A DNA stretch of 64,000 nt from Nucisporomicrobium flavum (GTDB lineage Bacteria; Actinomycetota; Actinomycetes; Mycobacteriales; Micromonosporaceae), in assembly GCF_016464385.1 (NCBI RefSeq), contig NZ_JADMLH010000005.1, forward strand, positions 1 to 64,000, given 5' to 3'. A model generated the notes under the pieces. The model was not told the origin of the DNA, made no database searches, and worked only from the letters and a program-made list of their open reading frames with translations. Of this stretch, positions 49,123 to 57,842 are shown one piece after another (positions within the stretch are counted from its first letter, which is position 1; each line of letters opens with the position of its first letter). A program made the translations under genes and the position numbers.

Positions 49123-51450
49123 TCAGAAGGTGCTGACGGCCGACGTGTCGCCGCTCCCGGCGCGGTAGGCGACGACCTGGTAGCCGCCCGCCCGGCCGGC
49201 CGGGTCGGTCCACTGCTCGGTGGCCGTGCCGGCGACCAGGCCGAGCCGGTCGAGCAGGTGGGTCTCGCCGGGGACCGCGCCCTCGACCAGCAGCATCGCC
49301 TGGACCGAGACGGTGCCGGCCGGCGCGGCGGCGCCGTACGAGCTGGTCATCCAGCCGGTCGCGGAGTCGACGGTGGCGGCGTTCGACGACGCGAGGCGGG
49401 TCACCTTGCCGGCGGCGTCGGTGAAGGCCAGGCCGGCGCGGACCCGGCGGCCGGTGGTGCCGGCCTGGAAGGAACCGGCCGAGGTGTACGTGGCCCCGGC
49501 GGTGACCGGCACCTTGCGGCTGTATGCGCTCAGCTGCCCGCTGCCGGTGGCGGTCACCTGAAGCGACGCCGCACCCACAGCACCGGCGGCCTCGGTGCGC
49601 GACACCTTCGTGGCCGTGCCCGCGGTCCAGCCGGCCGTGCCCGCCGGAACGGACTCGAGGCTCGCCGCGTCGGCGTCGAGCAGGTTGCCGGGCACCTCGG
49701 CGCTGCCCACGGGCAGGTCGGCGGCGAGGAGGCCGTCGCGGTACACCCGGTAGCCGGCGATCGGGTTGCCGGTGGCGTACGACTCGTTCCAGGTCAGCCC
49801 GGTCGGCGTGGCGGCCAGGCCGGTGGGCGCCTCGGGGGCCAGGGCGGCGGTACGGACGGGCGCGGCGATGACGCCCGTGGTGGTGTTGCCGCTCAGCACG
49901 GTTCCGGCCGGCGCGGTCGTGGTCTTGCGGGCGCCGAGCTGGACGCCGTACCAGGTGGTGGGGCGTTCCTGGTCGTCGATGACCGCGTTGCCGGTGATCA
50001 CGTCGCCGGTGCCGGTGGACACGCCGATGCCCGCGGTGTCGAACCAGCCCACGCCGGAGTTGTACGCCGTGGAGCCGCCGAACCCGGCGTTGCGGATCTC
50101 GTTGCCGGTGATCGTGTCCGCGGTGTCCTTCACGGCCGGGTTGCCGTACACGAGGATGCCGCTCTGCCGGGGGCGTTCGATGACGTTGCCGCGCACCACG
50201 TTGCCGCCGCCGGGCCGGACCACGTGGTCGGCCGGGTCGGTGCTCGTGTCGTCCCAGCCGCCGGTCGTGCCGCCGGTGCCGTCCGCGTCCAGGTAGTCCT
50301 CGTAGCCGACCGCCACGCCGACCGTCGCCGAGTCGAGGATGCGGTTGCCGGCCACCAGGGTGTCGCGGGGCTGGGTGATGTCCTTGTTCGGGGCGACGTG
50401 CGAGTACCGCGCGTTGGACTGCAGCACGATGTGCGAGCCCTCCAGCACGTTGCCGGTCACCGTCGCGCCGGCCACGCCCTCGAAGTAGAGGTTGCCGTAC
50501 TCGGTCACGCCGCGCGCAGCCGCGACCGCGGGGGTGGTGTGCACGATGTTGTCGCGCACGGTCGTCCGGGCGGCGTTGGTGAAGTCGAAGAAGTTGCCGC
50601 GGGCGGTCGCGTCGTACTGGTTGCGCTCGATGACCGTGCCGTCGTTGCGGCCGCCGCCGCCGATGTTGTCCTCGCCGTCGGACTCGGCGCCGCCCCAGTT
50701 GTCGAAGCGGTTGTCGACGACGCGGACGCCGGTCGTGCCGGAGATCCACAGCTTGAAGTACTCGAAGTTGGTGAACCGGACCTGGCGGATCGTCCACCGG
50801 TCGCCGGCCGCGATGCCGCCGCCGGTGCTGCCGTTCGTCCCCAGCGCGGTACGGAAGTCGCAGGTCTCCCCCGGCCGCGCGGGCAGGGCGGCGGGCTCGG
50901 GGGCGCCGGCGCCGGTGCGGCAGTTGCCGTTGACGGTGAGGTCGGCGACGAGGTTGGTGCTGCCGGGCTCCTGAAGGTCGGCCGGGCGCACCAGGAAGCT
51001 GTAGCTGAAGTTCTTCCAGTTCACCGTCGGGTCCAGCAGGAGGCTGGTGGCGGCGATCCCGGCACCGCGAAGGTCGACATCCGGGGGCAGTTTCACACCC
51101 TTGGTGAGCCGGTACGCCCCGGCGCCGAGCAGCACGGTCGCGGTGACGGGCGGGGTGACGACCGTACCGTCGCCTGCGAGCACCGCGGGGCGGGTCCGGG
51201 CCGCGGCGGCGGTGATCGCCTGGTTGAGGGCGGCGTAGTCGTCGGCGGTGCCGCCGCGCGGGGCGGGGGCGGCCACGCACGTCGGGTCGGAGGCGCAGGC
51301 GGCCGCGGTCAGGGGTGCCGGGCTGACGGTCGCTTCCAGGGAGTACGCCGGAGCCGGCTCGGAGACGGCCGCGGTGGCGGGCTCGGCGACGGCCACGAGG
51401 GCGGCGGGCAGCACGAGGGCGATCGCCGTGGCGGTCAGGGAAGGACGCAT
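49123..51450 (-). CDS. Secreted right-handed parallel beta-helix protein
   Basis: The 775-residue exported protein has a Sec signal peptide (1-28) and a Cys-containing N-terminal region ending in VDLRGAGIAATSLLLDP. A parallel beta-helix core (about 160-500) follows, made of repeated VVDNRFDN, TVRDNIVH, ATVTGNVLEGSHIVL and VVRGNVIERPRQSGIL rungs. Fn3-like (about 520-570, GYRVYRDG) and CBM-like (about 575-690) sandwiches complete it. The helix fold is shared by pectate lyases and other polysaccharide lyases or hydrolases, so an extracellular polysaccharide is the likely target; no catalytic residues are assigned. A CRP-like site lies 133 bases upstream. Confidence 0.85.
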   Translation of the reverse strand: MRPSLTATAIALVLPAALVAVAEPATAAVSEPAPAYSLEATVSPAPLTAAACASDPTCVAAPAPRGGTADDYAALNQAITAAAARTRPAVLAGDGTVVTPPVTATVLLGAGAYRLTKGVKLPPDVDLRGAGIAATSLLLDPTVNWKNFSYSFLVRPADLQEPGSTNLVADLTVNGNCRTGAGAPEPAALPARPGETCDFRTALGTNGSTGGGIAAGDRWTIRQVRFTNFEYFKLWISGTTGVRVVDNRFDNWGGAESDGEDNIGGGGRNDGTVIERNQYDATARGNFFDFTNAARTTVRDNIVHTTPAVAAARGVTEYGNLYFEGVAGATVTGNVLEGSHIVLQSNARYSHVAPNKDITQPRDTLVAGNRILDSATVGVAVGYEDYLDADGTGGTTGGWDDTSTDPADHVVRPGGGNVVRGNVIERPRQSGILVYGNPAVKDTADTITGNEIRNAGFGGSTAYNSGVGWFDTAGIGVSTGTGDVITGNAVIDDQERPTTWYGVQLGARKTTTAPAGTVLSGNTTTGVIAAPVRTAALAPEAPTGLAATPTGLTWNESYATGNPIAGYRVYRDGLLAADLPVGSAEVPGNLLDADAASLESVPAGTAGWTAGTATKVSRTEAAGAVGAASLQVTATGSGQLSAYSRKVPVTAGATYTSAGSFQAGTTGRRVRAGLAFTDAAGKVTRLASSNAATVDSATGWMTSSYGAAAPAGTVSVQAMLLVEGAVPGETHLLDRLGLVAGTATEQWTDPAGRAGGYQVVAYRAGSGDTSAVSTF

Positions 51451-51582
51451 CGGGTCTCCGGGCGGTAGCGGGTGGGGTGCGAATCGGGTGTAACCGTACG
51501 GAGCCCGCCCCGCGCCGACCTCGGCCGAAGGGACGAGTCCGGACTTGTCCGATCAGCGAATGACGCTCAATACCGTCCGTTA

Positions 51583-51598
51583 TGTGACCGAGTTCACG
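51583..51598. promoter_or_regulatory. CRP/GlxR-like binding site upstream of the beta-helix gene
   Basis: TGTGACCGAGTTCACG matches TGTGA-N6-TCACA at nine of ten positions. It is about 140 bases upstream of the secreted beta-helix gene and overlaps the last codons of the upstream HExxH gene. Catabolite-type control of a polysaccharide-acting protein is a sensible explanation. Confidence 0.5.
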
Positions 51599-52292
51599 GC
51601 CGTACCAGGTCCGCGAAGGGTTCGCCGTCGCGCAGGCGCGAGATCAGCTCGAGCACGCCCGCAGCCCCGCCGTGCTGCCCCACCCAGCGGCTCACCACGC
51701 ACGCCGCCTGCAGATACGCACGGTCATCGCCACCGCCCGCCGCGCTCCACCAGTCGGCGGTCACGACCGGCAGCGCCTGCTCGTACGGCAGCCTGCACCG
51801 GTCCGGTCCGGGCCCGAGGTAGCGGCCGTCGTCGGACACGAGCACGGCCAGACCTTCGTCGAACCACTGCGGCACCGCCGACCTCGCCCCGCCGAGCCGT
51901 TCGTGGAACTCGTTGTGCGACAGCTCGTGCGTCGCGATGGTCTCGTTGGCGCCCGCGGGCGACAGCATGAGCGACCAGTCGCGCAGCGCACGGCCCTTCT
52001 CGCCGCCCCCGCCGATCCGCCGGTAGCACTCGTCGGTCGTGCAGATGAGCACGCGCGGGTCGCTGCGCCGCTCGCCGTAGAACGCGGCGATGCGCCGGTC
52101 GGCCGCCGCCACCACGTCGCGCAGGCGCGGGTCGGCGGTGTCCGCGTACACGTGGCCGCCGAGGTCGTCGAGCCCGTAGCAGCCGGGGCAGGCGGTGGCG
52201 GCCAGCCCGGGAACGGCATACGACACCGCGCCGGCACCGGCGCCGAGCAGCGCCACCACGACCGCGGCCACGATCCATCGACGGCGTCCCAT
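51594..52292 (-). CDS. Membrane-anchored HExxH metallopeptidase-like protein
   Basis: The 232-residue protein has an N-terminal transmembrane anchor (about 6-25) and an extracytoplasmic gluzincin-like domain with HELSH (122-126) and a third zinc ligand E146 in WFDEGLAV. This spacing matches the peptidase MA/M1-like family. Cysteines in CPGC (35-38) and around residues 84-89 may form disulfides. A role in processing cell-surface proteins is inferred. The start ATG at 52292 is preferred; an upstream frame to 52352 overlaps its neighbour. Confidence 0.8.
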   Translation of the reverse strand: MGRRRWIVAAVVVALLGAGAGAVSYAVPGLAATACPGCYGLDDLGGHVYADTADPRLRDVVAAADRRIAAFYGERRSDPRVLICTTDECYRRIGGGGEKGRALRDWSLMLSPAGANETIATHELSHNEFHERLGGARSAVPQWFDEGLAVLVSDDGRYLGPGPDRCRLPYEQALPVVTADWWSAAGGGDDRAYLQAACVVSRWVGQHGGAAGVLELISRLRDGEPFADLVRP

Positions 52293-52314
52293 GACGCAGG
52301 AGCCTACCGAGCCG

Positions 52315-53586
52315 TCAGCGGCGTTCCCAGGCGTCGCGGACGGCGGTGGCACGCAACGCCGCGTTGATCCCGAGCCAGCGCAACGGTTCCGGCTCCCAGG
52401 GGCGGGAGCGGTGGCCCACCCACGGCAGCGTGGTGCGCACGGTCAGGTCGCCCGTGATGAGGTCGGCGAGCGTACGACCGCCCAGGTTGGACGCCGCCAC
52501 GCCGTCGCCGACGTACCCGCCGGACCAGGCCACGCCCTCGTGCAGGCCGGCCGAGGGCATCCAGTCGCGCGGGATGCCGAGCGGGCCGCCCCAGGCGTGC
52601 TCGATCGGCGCGTCGATGCCGAACATCTCGGTGATCGTGCGCCGCAGCGCGGCGAAGACCGCCGGGTCCCGGTCGTAGCCGGCTCTCACCCGGGAACCGA
52701 AGTGGTACGGCGCCCCGCGGCCGCCGAAGGCGAGGCGATCGTCGGCGGTGCGCTGGCCGTACACGATGAGGTGCCGCTCGTCGGTGAAGGTCTCGCGCCG
52801 CGCCAGGCCGATCCGCTCCCAGGTCGCGGCGTCGAGCGGCGCGGTGGCGACCATGAGCGAGTAGACCGGCGCGAGCGTGCGCCGGTGCCCGGGCAGCGCG
52901 GCGGTGTAGCCCTCCAGCGCGCGGACCACCGTCGGCGCGCGGACGGTGCCGTGCTCGGTGCCGACGCGGCCGCGCTCGATGCGCCGCACGCGGGTGGCCT
53001 CGTGGATGGTGACGCCGCGTCGTTCGACGGCCCGGGCCAGGCCGCGGACCAGCTTCGCCGGGTGCAGGGCCGCGCAGTGCGGGCTGTACGTGCCGCCGAG
53101 CACGTGCGTGGCACCGCAGATGGCGGCCGCCTTGTCGGCGTCGATGAAGTCCGGGGAGGCCTCGGCGCGGCGCAGCTGGGCGGGCGTACGGGCGAGCGAG
53201 ACCGTGCCGCCCTTGGCGTAGTCGCAGTCGATGCCCTCGGCCGCGGCGACCCGGCCGACCTCGTCCACGGCATCCGCCAGCGCCTGCGTCATCGCATCTG
53301 CCCGGTCCGCGCCGTAGCGGCGGGCGAGCCGCTCGTACGGCACCGGGAACAGCCCGGAGCACCAGCCGCCGTTGCGCCCGGAGGCGCCGTACCCGCAGTA
53401 TTCGGCCTCGAGCACGACGATGCGCAGGTGGGGCGCGGCGACCGCGAGGTAGTACGCGGTCCACAGTCCGGTGCAGCCGCCGCCCACGATCGCCACGTCG
53501 GCGGTCGTGTCGCCGGGCAGCGGGTCCCGGCGGGTCACCGGGCCCAGCGAGGCGAGCCAGAACGACGGGCTCAGATCCGTGTCCAT
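52315..53586 (-). CDS. FAD-dependent amine/amino-acid oxidoreductase (DAO family)
   Basis: The 423-residue flavoenzyme has the Rossmann motif GGGCTG near residue 36, SGRNGGWCSG, and a C-terminal GGYVGDGVAASNLGGR typical of DAO-family oxidases such as PuuB. It is the lowest gene of a minus-strand set with the class III aminotransferase, sharing 16 bases with its 3' end. It probably oxidises an amine or N-methyl amino acid. It is only distantly related to the oxidase at 37642-39027. Confidence 0.85.
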   Translation of the reverse strand: MDTDLSPSFWLASLGPVTRRDPLPGDTTADVAIVGGGCTGLWTAYYLAVAAPHLRIVVLEAEYCGYGASGRNGGWCSGLFPVPYERLARRYGADRADAMTQALADAVDEVGRVAAAEGIDCDYAKGGTVSLARTPAQLRRAEASPDFIDADKAAAICGATHVLGGTYSPHCAALHPAKLVRGLARAVERRGVTIHEATRVRRIERGRVGTEHGTVRAPTVVRALEGYTAALPGHRRTLAPVYSLMVATAPLDAATWERIGLARRETFTDERHLIVYGQRTADDRLAFGGRGAPYHFGSRVRAGYDRDPAVFAALRRTITEMFGIDAPIEHAWGGPLGIPRDWMPSAGLHEGVAWSGGYVGDGVAASNLGGRTLADLITGDLTVRTTLPWVGHRSRPWEPEPLRWLGINAALRATAVRDAWERR

Positions 53587-54941
53587 GCCTCGCTCAGCAC
53601 CGCACGCAGGATCTGCTCGATCTCGGCGAAGTGCGCCTCCTCGCAGATCAGCGGCGGGGCGAGCTGCACGACCGGGTCGCCGCGGTCGTCGGCGCGGCAG
53701 TAGAGGCCGGCGTCGAACAGCGCCTGCGACAGGAAGCCGCGCAGCAGCCGGTCGGACTCGGCGTCGTCGAACGTGGCCTTGGTCGCCTTGTCCTTGACCA
53801 GCTCGATGCCGAAGAAGTAGCCGTCGCCGCGGACGTCGCCGACGATCGGCAGGTCGAGCAGCCGGTCCAGGTACGACCGGAAGAGCCCGGTCTGCGCGCG
53901 GACGTGGCCGTTGAGGTCCTCGCGCTCGAAGATGTCCAGGTTGGTCAGCGCGACCGCGGAGGCGACCGGGTGCCCGCCGAAGGTGATGCCGTGCGCGAAC
54001 GACGCGCTGCCGGTCAGGAACGGCTCGACCAGCCGCTCCGAGGCGATCATCGCGCCCAGCGGGACGTACCCGGAGGTGAGGCCCTTGGCGCAGGTGATGA
54101 TGTCGGGGGTGTAGCCGTACCGCTGAGAGCCGAAGTACTCGCCGAGCCGGCCGAACGCGCAGATCACCTCGTCGGAGACGAGCAGCACGTCGTAGCGGTC
54201 GCAGATCTCGCGGACCCGCTGGAAGTAGCCGGGCGGCGGCGGGAAGCAGCCGCCGGCGTTCTGCACCGGCTCGAGGTAGACGCAGGCGACGGTGTCGGGG
54301 CCCTCGAACTCGATGGCCTCGGCGATGCGGTCGGCGGCCCAGATGCCGAACTGCTCCTCGCTCATCGACTCGTCGGGGCGCCGGTAGTAGTTGGTGTTCG
54401 GCACCCGCATCGTGCTCGGCACGAGCGGCTCGTACTGCTGCTTGAGCAGGGGCAGGCCGGTGATGCTCAGCGCGCCCATCGTGGTGCCGTGGTAGGCGAC
54501 CGCGCGGGAGATCGCCTTGGTCTTCATCGGCTTGCCGGTGAGCTTGAAGTAGTTGCGGGCCAGCTTCCAGGCGCTCTCCACCGCCTCGGAGCCGCCGGTG
54601 GTGAAGAAGACCCGGTTGAGGTCGCCCGGTGCCAGGCCGGCGAGGCGTTCCGCCAGCTCGATGGCGGTGGGGTGGGCGTACGACCAGACCGGGAAGTAGG
54701 CGAGCTCGGCGGCCTGCTTGGCGGCGGCTTCGGCGAGCTCGGTGCGGCCGTGCCCGGTCTGCACCACGAACAGGCCGGAGAGCCCGTCGAGGTAGCGCTT
54801 GCCGTGCTGGTCGTAGATGTACGGACCGGAGCCGCGCACGATGACCGGCACCTCCCCGGCCTGCTCGCCGGTGTACGCGGAGAGCCGGGTGAAGTGCATC
54901 CAGAGGTGGTCACGGGCTGCGGCTGACAGGTCCTGGCTCAT
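53571..54941 (-). CDS. Class III PLP aminotransferase (omega-amino acid/polyamine type)
   Basis: The 456-residue enzyme has the fold-I class III pattern: PLP lysine K286 (ITCAKGLTSGYVPLG), aspartate D257 (VSDEVICAFGR), a phosphate-binding TTGGSEAVESAWKLAR block and AYHGTTMGALS. Close relatives use putrescine, GABA, beta-alanine or pyruvate-dependent amines. The ATG at 54941 overlaps the Lrp stop by four bases, so it is translated with the regulator. It overlaps the FAD oxidase gene by 16 bases at its 3' end. Confidence 0.92.
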   Translation of the reverse strand: MSQDLSAAARDHLWMHFTRLSAYTGEQAGEVPVIVRGSGPYIYDQHGKRYLDGLSGLFVVQTGHGRTELAEAAAKQAAELAYFPVWSYAHPTAIELAERLAGLAPGDLNRVFFTTGGSEAVESAWKLARNYFKLTGKPMKTKAISRAVAYHGTTMGALSITGLPLLKQQYEPLVPSTMRVPNTNYYRRPDESMSEEQFGIWAADRIAEAIEFEGPDTVACVYLEPVQNAGGCFPPPPGYFQRVREICDRYDVLLVSDEVICAFGRLGEYFGSQRYGYTPDIITCAKGLTSGYVPLGAMIASERLVEPFLTGSASFAHGITFGGHPVASAVALTNLDIFEREDLNGHVRAQTGLFRSYLDRLLDLPIVGDVRGDGYFFGIELVKDKATKATFDDAESDRLLRGFLSQALFDAGLYCRADDRGDPVVQLAPPLICEEAHFAEIEQILRAVLSEAWTRI

Positions 54942-55444
54942 CTCGTTCCCCACGCGTAGGTCTGTTTCGCGAGCTTCAGATACATGAACGTCTCCGTGGC
55001 GGAGACGCCGTCGATCGCCCGGATCCTGTCGTTGAGCAGCTCGAGGAGGTGCTCGTCGTCGGTGCAGACCAGCTCGACGAGCATGTCGTAGCCGCCGGCG
55101 CAGATCACCACGTAGTCCACCTCCGGGATCGCGGCGATCTCGTCGGCGATGCGGCGCATGTCGCCGAGCACCTTCACGCCGACCATGGCCTGGCGGGCGA
55201 AGCCGAGCGTGAGCGGGTCGGTGACCGCGACGATCTGCATGAGACCGTGGTCGAGCAGGCGCTGCACGCGCTGGCGTACGGCGGCCTCCGAGAGCCCGAT
55301 GGTCTTGGCGAGCGTCGCGTACGACATCCGGCCGTCGCGCTGCAGGTGCTCGATGATCTGCTTGTTGATGCTGTCCAGAGCCTGGTCCGTCACGCCGCGA
55401 TTGTTCCCCGGCGCCCCGGCTTCGGCAATGGAATCGGTCGTCAC
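54938..55444 (-). CDS. Lrp/AsnC-family transcriptional regulator
   Basis: The 168-residue protein has an AsnC-type winged helix (LDSINKQIIEHLQRDGRMSY, then LAKTIGLSEAAVRQRVQRL) and a RAM ligand-binding domain (about 85-160). It likely responds to an amino acid and controls the aminotransferase/oxidase operon it heads, and perhaps the divergent dehydrogenase. The start GTG at 55444 is adopted from family resemblance; its GGGAGG directly abuts the codon, so a downstream GTG at 55393 is an alternative. Confidence 0.9.
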   Translation of the reverse strand: MTTDSIAEAGAPGNNRGVTDQALDSINKQIIEHLQRDGRMSYATLAKTIGLSEAAVRQRVQRLLDHGLMQIVAVTDPLTLGFARQAMVGVKVLGDMRRIADEIAAIPEVDYVVICAGGYDMLVELVCTDDEHLLELLNDRIRAIDGVSATETFMYLKLAKQTYAWGTR

Positions 55445-55513
55445 CCTCCCGTGTCGCGAGCGAATCCGTGGCGGTCGTTCATGTACATACGTTTATCGCA
55501 GCTTTCCCCGACC

Positions 55514-55542
55514 TTGACAAGTGTTTCCGTGGCCACAACGCT
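55514..55542 (+). promoter_or_regulatory. Possible promoter of the saccharopine-dehydrogenase-like gene
   Basis: TTGACA at 55514-55519 is a perfect -35; the -10 17 bases later (AACGCT, 55537-55542) is poor. The location upstream of the ATG at 55581 is right, but the -10 leaves it uncertain. Confidence 0.3.
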
Positions 55543-55580
55543 CTGCGAGCAAGGTTTCCCTTGGAAAGGCGCTACCCCTC

Positions 55581-56786
55581 ATGCGCATCCTCATCATCGG
55601 CGCGGGCGGCGTGGGCACCGCGGCCACCCGGATCGCCGCCCGGCGTGACTTCTATGACCGATTTGTGATCGCCGATTTCGACCCCGTACGCGCCGAGCGT
55701 GCCGTCGCGTCCGTTGCGGACGGTCGCTTCACGGCGGCCCGGGTGGACGCCTCCTCGGCGGAGGCCGTGGCCGCGCTGTGCCGCGAGCACGCCATCACGC
55801 ACGTGCTCAACGCCGTGGATCCCCGCTTCGTCATGCCGGTCTTCGAGGGCGCGCTCGCCGCCGGCGCCGACTACCTCGACATGGCCATGTCGCTGTCCCG
55901 CCCGCACCCGCGGGAGCCGTTCGCGCGTACCGGGGTCAAGCTCGGCGACGAGCAGTTCGCCGCCGCGGACCGGTGGACCGCGGCCGGCCGGCTCGCCCTG
56001 GTCGGCATGGGCGTCGAACCGGGGCTTTCCGACGTGTTCGCCCGCTACGCCGCCGATCATCTCTTCTCGCGCATCGACGAGATCGGGATCCGCGACGGCG
56101 GCAACCTGGTCGTCGCGGGCTACGACTTCGCCCCCTCGTTCTCGGTGTGGACCACGATCGAGGAGTGCCTCAACCCGCCGGTCATCTACGAGCGCGGGCG
56201 CGGCTGGTTCACCACCGAGCCGCTGTCCGAGCCGGAGACCTTCGACTTCCCCGGCGGGATCGGACCGGTCGAGTGCGTCCACGTCGAGCACGAGGAGGTG
56301 CTGCTCATCCCCCGCTGGGTCGACGCGGGCCGGGTCACCTTCAAGTACGGGCTCGGCAAGGAGTTCATCGACGTGCTGAAGACCCTGCACAAGCTCGGGC
56401 TCGACCAGACCCGGCCGGTGCGCGTCGGCGGGGTCTCGGTGTCGCCGCGCGACGTGGTCGCCGCGGTGCTGCCCGATCCGTCCACGCTGGGCGAGCGCAT
56501 GACCGGTGCTACGTGCGCGGGCACGCTCGTCACGGGGCTCGACAAGGCGGGCGCGCCGAGCACCGCGTACCTGCACCACGTCGTGGACAACCAGTGGTCG
56601 ATGCACGAGTACGGCTCCCAGGCGGTGGTGTGGCAGACGGCCGTGAACCCCGTGGTCGCCCTGGAACTGCTCGCCGCCGGGACATGGTCGGGCGCCGGAG
56701 TGCTCGGCCCGGAGGCGTTCGACGCGGTGCCGTTCCTCGAGCTGCTGAATGCGTACGGATCCCCGTGGGCGATGCGCGCGCAGTGA
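55581..56786 (+). CDS. Saccharopine-dehydrogenase-family NAD(P) oxidoreductase
   Basis: The 401-residue protein begins with a Rossmann motif (RILIIGAGGVGTAATRIA) and belongs to the saccharopine dehydrogenase/carboxy(nor)spermidine synthase family. Conserved stretches include VLNAVDPRFVMPVFEGALAAG, YLDMAMSLSRPHP and GMGVEPGLSDVFARYAA. Family members make or break a secondary amine between an amino acid and an aldehyde or keto acid. In this polyamine-like context a carboxyspermidine-type reaction is possible; lysine metabolism is an alternative. The ATG at 55581 follows GGAAAGG. It is divergent from the Lrp operon. Confidence 0.85.
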   Translation: MRILIIGAGGVGTAATRIAARRDFYDRFVIADFDPVRAERAVASVADGRFTAARVDASSAEAVAALCREHAITHVLNAVDPRFVMPVFEGALAAGADYLDMAMSLSRPHPREPFARTGVKLGDEQFAAADRWTAAGRLALVGMGVEPGLSDVFARYAADHLFSRIDEIGIRDGGNLVVAGYDFAPSFSVWTTIEECLNPPVIYERGRGWFTTEPLSEPETFDFPGGIGPVECVHVEHEEVLLIPRWVDAGRVTFKYGLGKEFIDVLKTLHKLGLDQTRPVRVGGVSVSPRDVVAAVLPDPSTLGERMTGATCAGTLVTGLDKAGAPSTAYLHHVVDNQWSMHEYGSQAVVWQTAVNPVVALELLAAGTWSGAGVLGPEAFDAVPFLELLNAYGSPWAMRAQ

Positions 56787-56798
56787 AGCACTAGCGCA

Positions 56799-56823
56799 AA
56801 TAGGTTTGCTGTGGAAACCTATT
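56799..56823. promoter_or_regulatory. Inverted repeat AATAGGTTT-N7-AAACCTATT before a regulator operon
   Basis: A perfect 9-bp inverted repeat ends three bases before the ATG at 56827. It covers the only plausible -10 (TAGGTT, 56801-56806) and leaves no room for a ribosome site. The winged-helix regulator two genes later is the likely binder. It could also be read as an RNA hairpin. Confidence 0.65.
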
Positions 56824-56826
56824 GGC

Positions 56827-57504
56827 ATGACCACAGACTCGGTACCCGCCGGCGACGCCCGCCGGCTGCTCTCGGACGTCCGCTCCCTGGCGCATCGGGT
56901 ACGGCAGGATCAGCGCCTGACCTGGGTCGCGCTGCTCGTGCTGGCCGGAGTGACCTTCCTCGGGATCCCGTTCGACTGGTTCGGCATGAAGGTGCACTGC
57001 CTCTCCGACGGCAGCTGCGAGTTCGCGCGCCGGGGCGTGCTCTATTACTGGCCGCCCGCGCTCCTCCTCGCGTACGCGGCGATCGCCTACAGCTATGTAC
57101 GGGCCGCCCGGGCGCGGGGGCTGGGGGCGCGCGTGCTGCCGTACGCGGTGACCGGCGCCGTTACCACCGTCGTCTTCACCGCCCTCTGGGTGGCAGCGGC
57201 GCTCTACCTCCCGAGCCACCCGCAGGCGTTCCCCTCGTGGGTGATGGTGGTCGACCGGCTGTTCTCCCCGTGGGGCATGATCGGGATCGCGCTGCTGGTG
57301 CTGGCCCGGCTGGAACGCAACCTGCCCCTGCTGCTGTTCACCGTCGTCTACCTGGCGGTGATGCTGATGCCGCTCGAGGGCGCCTTCGGCTCGGAGACCC
57401 ACTGGGGTACGCGCGGGGCGTTCCTGCCGCAGCAGATCCTCGCCGGCACCCTCCTGCTGCTGGGTGGCATCGGGTTCCGGCGCGCCGCCCGGCGGCAGCG
57501 GTGA
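56827..57504 (+). CDS. Hypothetical membrane protein, six predicted spans
   Basis: The 225-residue membrane protein has about six membrane segments with charged loops (VRAARARGLG, RLERN), but no transporter motif or named family that I recognise. A short extracytoplasmic loop with two cysteines (HCLSDGSCEF) may be disulfide-bonded. The ATG at 56827 lies directly after a palindromic operator and lacks a ribosome site, suggesting a very short leader. The downstream regulator gene overlaps its stop by four bases, so the two are cotranslated. Confidence 0.7.
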   Translation: MTTDSVPAGDARRLLSDVRSLAHRVRQDQRLTWVALLVLAGVTFLGIPFDWFGMKVHCLSDGSCEFARRGVLYYWPPALLLAYAAIAYSYVRAARARGLGARVLPYAVTGAVTTVVFTALWVAAALYLPSHPQAFPSWVMVVDRLFSPWGMIGIALLVLARLERNLPLLLFTVVYLAVMLMPLEGAFGSETHWGTRGAFLPQQILAGTLLLLGGIGFRRAARRQR

Positions 57505-57842
57505 TCGACGAAGCGGAGAGCTCGCACCCGGCCACCGGGCTCGACGAGGTGGTGCACCAGCGGGTCCGGCTGGGGATCCTCACCATCGCGCACGAGGCCC
57601 GCCGGGTCGAGTTCGGCTACCTGCGTAACCAGCTGGAACTGACCGCCGGCAACCTCTCCAAGCACCTCAGCGTGCTCGAGGCGGCCGGGCTCATCGAGGT
57701 GGAGAAGGGGTACGAGGGCCGGCGCGGCCGTACCTGGATCACGCTCACCCCCACCGGGACCGCGGCGCTCGCGGCCGAGATCGGGCGGCTGAGGAAGCTC
57801 ATCGACCGGATCGGCACCACCATCACCGAGGAGGACCGATGA
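57501..57842 (+). CDS. Winged-helix transcriptional regulator (HTH_34/MarR-like)
   Basis: The 113-residue protein is a short winged helix with VHQRVRLGILTIAHEARRVE, LRNQLELTAGNLSKHLSVLE and the wing GYEGRRGRTWITLTPTG. These are typical of the HTH_34/PadR-like one-component regulators that control a neighbouring membrane gene. The GTG start overlaps the membrane protein stop by four bases. It probably binds the inverted repeat at the operon start and autoregulates; the ligand is unknown. Its own stop overlaps the hydrolase ATG. Confidence 0.9.
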   Translation: MIDEAESSHPATGLDEVVHQRVRLGILTIAHEARRVEFGYLRNQLELTAGNLSKHLSVLEAAGLIEVEKGYEGRRGRTWITLTPTGTAALAAEIGRLRKLIDRIGTTITEEDR

